From Vallitalea okinawensis (GTDB lineage Bacteria; Bacillota; Clostridia; Lachnospirales; PQDH01): DNA of 64,000 nucleotides. Every line of letters begins with the position of its first letter. Within the stretch, counting starts at the first letter, position 1. The stretch spans positions 1 through 64,000 of the forward strand of contig NZ_PQDH01000002.1 of NCBI RefSeq assembly GCF_002964605.1, read 5' to 3'. The notes under the pieces were generated by a model. It was not told where the DNA came from. It saw only the letters and a list, made by a program, of their open reading frames with translations, and did not search any database. Made by a program: the position numbers and the translations under genes. This document shows positions 59,964 to 64,000 of the stretch, piece after piece.

Positions 59964-60959
59964 ATGGGAACTCGAATAAAGTACATACCAGGTATTCTTT
60001 TGGTACTGGTAATATCTATAATTTCCATGTTTCTAAATGACTTTCTAATAGCTGAATTTAATTTAGCTTTGGAAGCGCTTACAATAGCTATTATTATTGG
60101 TATCCTTTATAACAATACGATTGGTACAAGCGTTAAGTTAAAAGATGGTATTACATTTTCATTAAAGAAGTTATTAAAAGTTGGGATTGTCTTACTGGGT
60201 TTTAAGCTAAACTTTGCAGCACTTCTCAGTTTAGGACCTAAAATCCTTATGATGGTTATTATTTATATACCTGTTGCATTGATACTTTCTGTTTTGCTAG
60301 GAAAATTATTTAAAATTGATACAAAATTAGCTACCTTAATAGGTGTCGGTTCCAGTATATGTGGTGCTTCAGCAATAGTAGCCATGACACCTTGTATCAA
60401 CGCAGATGATGAAGACTCTGTTATCGCTGTATCTATTGTTAGCTTTCTAGGTGCCATTGGTGTTCTCGCTTACTCTGCAATCGCAGTAAGCAATATCGGT
60501 TTATCAGATTTACAATATGGTGTTTGGTCTGGTTTAACACTACATGGTGTTGCTCACGCTATTGCAGCAGCCTTTGCTAGAGGAGATGCATCAGGTGATA
60601 TTGGTACCTTTGTAAAGATGACAAGAGTGTTAATGCTTGTACCAGTTTCATTAATTCTTAGTTTCATCTTTAATAGAAACGCTAACTCAGAAGAACGTAA
60701 GAAAGTTAAATTCCCTATGTACGTCTTATACTTTGTTGTGGCAGGAATCATCAACTCCTTGGGTATTTTACCACCTGCATTAACAAATGTTCTTAAAGAG
60801 TTAAGCAGTCTATTTATATTAATGGCAATGACGGCCATGGGGCTATCAGTCAGCTTAAAAAGCATCATAGGAAAAGGTCTTAATGCTCTTATAATGAGTT
60901 CCATTATGTTTACACTTTTATCATCAGTAGCATTAATGATTATATTTCAGATCATTTAA
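59964..60959 (+). CDS. YeiH-family putative sulfate exporter
   Basis: The 331-residue protein has about ten helices and the family's motifs: KVGIVLLGFKLNFAAL, the GVGSSICGASAIVAM segment with a conserved Cys, SGLTLHGVAHAIAAAF and AMGLSVSLKSI. YeiH-type proteins are annotated as sulfate exporters on limited evidence. The ATG at 59964 follows GGGGTGA. It stands alone, with a promoter holding a perfect palindrome, so it is probably controlled by a dedicated regulator not seen here. Confidence 0.88.
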   Translation: MGTRIKYIPGILLVLVISIISMFLNDFLIAEFNLALEALTIAIIIGILYNNTIGTSVKLKDGITFSLKKLLKVGIVLLGFKLNFAALLSLGPKILMMVIIYIPVALILSVLLGKLFKIDTKLATLIGVGSSICGASAIVAMTPCINADDEDSVIAVSIVSFLGAIGVLAYSAIAVSNIGLSDLQYGVWSGLTLHGVAHAIAAAFARGDASGDIGTFVKMTRVLMLVPVSLILSFIFNRNANSEERKKVKFPMYVLYFVVAGIINSLGILPPALTNVLKELSSLFILMAMTAMGLSVSLKSIIGKGLNALIMSSIMFTLLSSVALMIIFQII

Positions 60960-60997
60960 AGTACTAGCTAAACTTATAAATGAATTTAAATAGTACA

Positions 60998-61028
60998 AAA
61001 GCTCATTGGATTATATCCTATGAGCTTT
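60998..61028. terminator. Bidirectional terminator
   Basis: AAAGCTCAT and ATGAGCTTT with inner GGA/TCC form a stem between converging genes, with short T tracts on each side. Confidence 0.7.
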
Positions 61029-61050
61029 ATTAACGCATAACACTATTCAA

Positions 61051-61602
61051 TTATTGAGCAGGTGCAAAACTCTCTAATAACCAAGAGCCATCAACTTTCT
61101 TAGCTGTATAAACCCAATCATATTCTTGTAATGTTTCTACACCATCTTGCACTTTTCTAAATTTCTCATAATTATATATGTATGCAACATCGCCTTCCAC
61201 ACGTATATCGTTCACTGTCATCTCTAAAAGTTCTTCTGTTAATCCTACTTTTTCGAATACCATGATATCATAATGGATATCACTGTTGTTTTCTACATAG
61301 TTAAGTACATCTGTTGAATCCTCATTAACATAAGTTATCCAAGCATTATTAAAGTCAGTTATTAATGCATTCAGCATATCATGATCTGTTAGTTCTGTAG
61401 AGATTGTTGGTTCTGCTTCATCAGTGTCGCTTTCATTTTCTTCATTATCATCTTCGACTAAAGTAAGTTCACCTTCAATAAGGTTTCCTTCTGCCAATGG
61501 ATCTTCTTCATTACCATTAAGCATACCGAATACAAATAAGAATACAACAACGACTACAATGACTCCTAGAACCAAATAAGAATTATAATTTTTTTTGTTC
61601 AT
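61051..61602 (-). CDS. Membrane-anchored protein with TcaA/NTF2-like domain (183 aa)
   Basis: One helix at about residues 10-28 is followed by an acidic, Glu/Asp/Ser-rich linker (about 30-70) and a C-terminal domain of about 110 residues with LINALI-like helix, YVENNSDIHYDIMVFEKVGL, and strands ending WLLESFAPAQ. This fits the NTF2-like domain at the end of TcaA-type and related surface proteins, which may bind wall precursors or peptides. GGGGG precedes the ATG. Function is unproven. A 13-bp inverted repeat lies 17 bases upstream. Confidence 0.6.
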   Translation of the reverse strand: MNKKNYNSYLVLGVIVVVVVFLFVFGMLNGNEEDPLAEGNLIEGELTLVEDDNEENESDTDEAEPTISTELTDHDMLNALITDFNNAWITYVNEDSTDVLNYVENNSDIHYDIMVFEKVGLTEELLEMTVNDIRVEGDVAYIYNYEKFRKVQDGVETLQEYDWVYTAKKVDGSWLLESFAPAQ

Positions 61603-61619
61603 ACCAAGGCCCCCACAAT

Positions 61620-61653
61620 ATTATTAAGGCTGGTTATTTTCAGCCTTAATAAT
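61620..61653. repeat. 13-bp perfect inverted repeat upstream of the NTF2-like gene
   Basis: ATTATTAAGGCTG and its exact complement flank an 8-base loop. No T tract follows on either strand, so it is a weak terminator candidate and may act as an RNA-processing or regulatory hairpin between the 31-aa gene and the NTF2-like gene. Confidence 0.6.
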
Positions 61654-61704
61654 TAATTTTCAATAATATTATATTTGCGAGAAAGCCAAAATATGTTTTA
61701 TTTT

Positions 61705-61800
61705 TTAAATAAGCTTTGAATAAATTACAAATATGATTATCATAACAATGATAATTAATCCAATATTATAGCCAATAAAGCTTTTATCAATATTTTTCAT
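61705..61800 (-). CDS. 31-aa single-helix membrane peptide
   Basis: AAGGTGC lies five bases before the ATG. The peptide starts MKNIDKSFIGYNIG and continues as a hydrophobic helix ending FVIYSKLI. One-helix peptides with a ribosome site are often real small membrane proteins, but length is too short for certainty. It explains part of the 355-base gap between the NTF2-like gene and the ABC ATPase gene. Confidence 0.4.
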   Translation of the reverse strand: MKNIDKSFIGYNIGLIIIVMIIIFVIYSKLI

Positions 61801-61957
61801 TATAAGCACCTTCTTTAAATCAATAACAAGTACTAATATTATAGCAACTATACTCAACACATTCAAGCTATCGAGTCTAGATATCTATAAGCACATTCAA
61901 AGCTAATCCTTAATATGATAATACTATGGAATAATGTGTTAACTAGGAGGTTAAGTT

Positions 61958-62722
61958 ATGAAACCCCTTTTATCAATAAAAAATCTTTCCATGAACTATC
62001 ACACCCTTCGAGGAGAGACACCTGCCTTAAGAAACATCTCTATGGATGTGCATAAGGGAGAATTCATATCTATTGTCGGACCCAGTGGCTGTGGTAAATC
62101 TACATTACTTTCATTAATAGCTGGTTTATTGGACAGTTCAAGAGGTACCATTGAATTAAATGATTCTCAAATCACCAATCATTCACATCCTATTGGCTAT
62201 ATGTTTCAAAAAGACCATCTCTTCGACTGGCGCACTATCGAAAGCAATGCTAAAATTGGTCTGGAAATACAAAAGATGAAAACGGACGAATACCTTTCTT
62301 ATATTGAAACTTTGATGAAAGACTATGGACTAGATGACTTTCGTAATCATTATCCTTCACAACTTTCGGGCGGTATGCGACAAAGAGCGGCTCTAATCAG
62401 AACACTAGCATTACAACCTGAAATATTATTATTAGATGAACCCTTTTCTGCCCTTGACTATCAAACACGCTTAAGACTTTCTGATGATGTTTGGAAAATC
62501 TTAAAAAAAGAAAAAAAGACAGCATTACTTGTTACACATGATATTTCGGAAGCCGTCAGCATGTCGGATCGTGTTTACATTCTATCCGAACGACCTGCTA
62601 CAATTAAGAAAGTGGTCTCCATTCAATTCGAAATCGATGAGCCATCACCAATAGCTTTTAGAAGCATCCCTAAATTTCAAACTTATTTCCATACTATATG
62701 GGAGGAGCTGAACGAAACATGA
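61958..62722 (+). CDS. ABC transporter ATP-binding protein, SsuB/TauB type
   Basis: The 254-residue ATPase has Walker A GPSGCGKST, Q-loop YMFQKDHLFDWRTI, signature LSGGMRQRAAL, Walker B LLLDEPFSALD and H-loop VTHDISEAVSM. The DWRT segment after the Q-loop and the short C-terminus fit the nitrate/sulfonate/taurine class that works with NMT1-type binding proteins. AGGAGG precedes the ATG. Its stop overlaps the permease start. The binding protein gene lies 7.3 kb upstream on the same strand. Confidence 0.93.
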   Translation: MKPLLSIKNLSMNYHTLRGETPALRNISMDVHKGEFISIVGPSGCGKSTLLSLIAGLLDSSRGTIELNDSQITNHSHPIGYMFQKDHLFDWRTIESNAKIGLEIQKMKTDEYLSYIETLMKDYGLDDFRNHYPSQLSGGMRQRAALIRTLALQPEILLLDEPFSALDYQTRLRLSDDVWKILKKEKKTALLVTHDISEAVSMSDRVYILSERPATIKKVVSIQFEIDEPSPIAFRSIPKFQTYFHTIWEELNET

Positions 62723-63510
62723 CAGATGCTCAAAAGTCCTATATTAATCAAATAAAAAAACAAGAAAAAATAATATCCATTTCTCGTGTGCTTATATTAA
62801 TCTCATTCCTTGGCTTGTGGGAAGTTGCTGCAAGACTTAAATGGGTAGATGCCTTTATTTTTAGTAGCCCCAGCCGCGTTGCCATAGCATTATGGGAGAT
62901 GATCATTAATGGATCTATTTTCTACCATACTGGTATAACTGTATATGAGACATTTTTAGGCTTTATTTTGGGCACTAGTTTAGGTATTATCATTGCTATT
63001 ATACTGTGGTGGAATCATACTTTAGCACGAATTTTAGAACCTTATCTTGTCATTTTAAACAGTTTACCGAAAACTGCATTAGCACCAATACTTATCGTAT
63101 GGTTTGGAAACAACATGAAATCAATCATCATAACATCGATCTTAATATCTGTCGTCATTACCATTATGACCACATTAACAGGTTTCCTGGAAGTTGATGA
63201 AGATAAAATAAAACTCATCTACTCCTTCGGTGGCAAAAAGAGTACAGTACTAAAAAAAGTAATTTTACCTGCAAATATCCCAACAATCATGAACGTATTA
63301 AAAGTCAACATCGGCTTGTGTTTAGTGGGGGTCATTATTGGTGAATTCCTAGTTGCTCAAGCTGGATTAGGCTATTTAATTGTTTACGGAAGCCAAATTT
63401 TTAAGTTAGATTGGGTAATGCTAAGTATTATTTTATTAGGTATCTTAGCAGCATTCCTCTATAAGATTATTGTGTATATTGAAGCAAAAATAACAGAGCA
63501 TTTTCAATAA
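62719..63510 (+). CDS. ABC transporter permease, SsuC/TauC type
   Basis: The 263-residue permease has six helices, an FSSPSRVAIALWEMI N-terminal segment typical of SsuC/TauC, and the EAA loop near GFLEVDEDKIKLIYSFGGKK, then GVIIGEFLVAQAGLGYLIVY. The ATG overlaps the ATPase TGA (ATGA), indicating translational coupling; an upstream frame is open but this start fits. It completes an importer whose binding protein is the lipoprotein at 53629. Confidence 0.92.
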   Translation: MTDAQKSYINQIKKQEKIISISRVLILISFLGLWEVAARLKWVDAFIFSSPSRVAIALWEMIINGSIFYHTGITVYETFLGFILGTSLGIIIAIILWWNHTLARILEPYLVILNSLPKTALAPILIVWFGNNMKSIIITSILISVVITIMTTLTGFLEVDEDKIKLIYSFGGKKSTVLKKVILPANIPTIMNVLKVNIGLCLVGVIIGEFLVAQAGLGYLIVYGSQIFKLDWVMLSIILLGILAAFLYKIIVYIEAKITEHFQ

Positions 63511-63548
63511 ACATTAAAAAAGATTATAATAATAACTGATAAACAAAA

Positions 63549-63581
63549 GGCACATGTTCAAAGTCTCTTTGATCATGTGCC
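63549..63581. terminator. Bidirectional terminator between permease and MATE gene
   Basis: GGCACATG with inner CAAAG pairs with CTTTG and CATGTGCC; on the minus strand TTTTGTTTATC follows. Confidence 0.8.
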
Positions 63582-63586
63582 ATAAT

Positions 63587-64000
63587 TTATTCACTCACTA
63601 GATTTTTAACCCACTTCTTTGAACGATAGCGGTATAGTCCAAAGAAAAGTTTGAACACCTCTTCAAACATCACAAGTATGTACACGCCATAAAGATCAAA
63701 TCCAAGAAAATACCCAAGCCATGCAAGTGGTACACCCACACCCCATACACCAATACCATCCAGTAGGAGTGTAAAGAAGGTATCTCCACCGCTCCTTAAT
63801 ATACCCACTATGTTTATGGTATTGAAGACCTTAAAAGGCATGACAATCGCATAAATAACGATGCAGCCTAATACATAATCAATAACAACCTGCTCTACAT
63901 TGTATAATTGTAGGTATAACGGTGCAAATCCTACGAGTGCTATACCGATAACTACGGAAATCATAGCAGATAATAATACAATTTTTTTAGAATAGTCCCA
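63587..64000 (-). CDS. MATE-family efflux transporter, C-terminal part
   Basis: The frame is open to the right edge of the window. The visible 137 residues show the last helices of a MATE pump: a helix near WDYSKKIVLLSAMISVVIGI, IVMPFKVFNTINIVGILRSG with the GILRSGGDT motif, GVWGVGVPLAWLGYFLGFDL and a basic cytoplasmic end RYRSKKWVKNLVSE. It is a different gene from the MATE pump at 44534-45898. The 5' two thirds lie outside. Confidence 0.85.
   Translation of the reverse strand, partial: WDYSKKIVLLSAMISVVIGIALVGFAPLYLQLYNVEQVVIDYVLGCIVIYAIVMPFKVFNTINIVGILRSGGDTFFTLLLDGIGVWGVGVPLAWLGYFLGFDLYGVYILVMFEEVFKLFFGLYRYRSKKWVKNLVSE

Overview
The window reads as chromosome from a low-GC, anaerobic, endospore-forming Firmicute of class Clostridia. 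The evidence is a full set of sporulation regulators (SpoIIGA, pro-SigE, SigG, a Spo0E-like phosphatase, GerW/YtfJ, a GerMN lipoprotein, YlmC/YmxH), strong AGGAGG ribosome sites, frequent GTG/TTG starts, a Met T-box and meso-DAP-type peptidoglycan enzymes. The genus cannot be fixed from sequence alone; a Lachnospirales/Vallitalea-like clostridium would fit.

Layout. 1-4200 is a decayed accessory strip: small membrane proteins, broken genes and a C5-cytosine methyltransferase pseudogene. 4245-25394 is one long minus-strand block. From its upstream end it runs: Spo0E-like gene, then mraZ (with a clear promoter and four MraZ boxes), rsmH, ftsL-like, PBP2, spoVD, murE, murF, mraY, murD, ftsW/spoVE, murA, ftsQ/divIB, ftsZ, spoIIGA, sigE, sigG, ymxH and two polysaccharide deacetylases. 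It couples wall synthesis and division to forespore/mother-cell sigma factors. murG and ftsA are absent from the cluster. 25600-29100 holds lgt, an anchored protein, a small basic protein and ychF.

29150-32200 encodes a 1016-residue protein made of six DUF4489-like domains arranged as A-B-C-A'-B'-C', with no signal peptide. It is followed by a heavy-metal P-type ATPase with a promoter and palindromic operator, a threonine dehydratase, metG with its T-box leader, and a CPA2 antiporter with a MarR regulator and repeated operator sites. 40-46 kb carries an 8-oxoguanine deaminase and an NCS2 purine permease, with a structured, riboswitch-like RNA between their converging ends, then a Cys-rich small protein, a TetR regulator, a MATE pump and an acetyltransferase.

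46.7-53.5 kb contains a four-part regulator (GIY-YIG, Cys/His finger, HTH, DUF2087) with two palindromes placed 84 bp apart around its promoter, an Eis-type acetyltransferase, and the ytfI-ytfJ sporulation pair with three conserved unknowns. 53.6-63.5 kb holds the parts of an SsuABC/NMT1-type ABC importer. The binding-protein gene is present once intact and once as a truncated, frameshifted direct repeat, and the two copies flank a 2.7-kb insert that carries a YVTN propeller, a DUF4489 remnant and small genes. The ATPase and permease lie about 4 kb beyond the second copy. The window ends inside a MATE pump.
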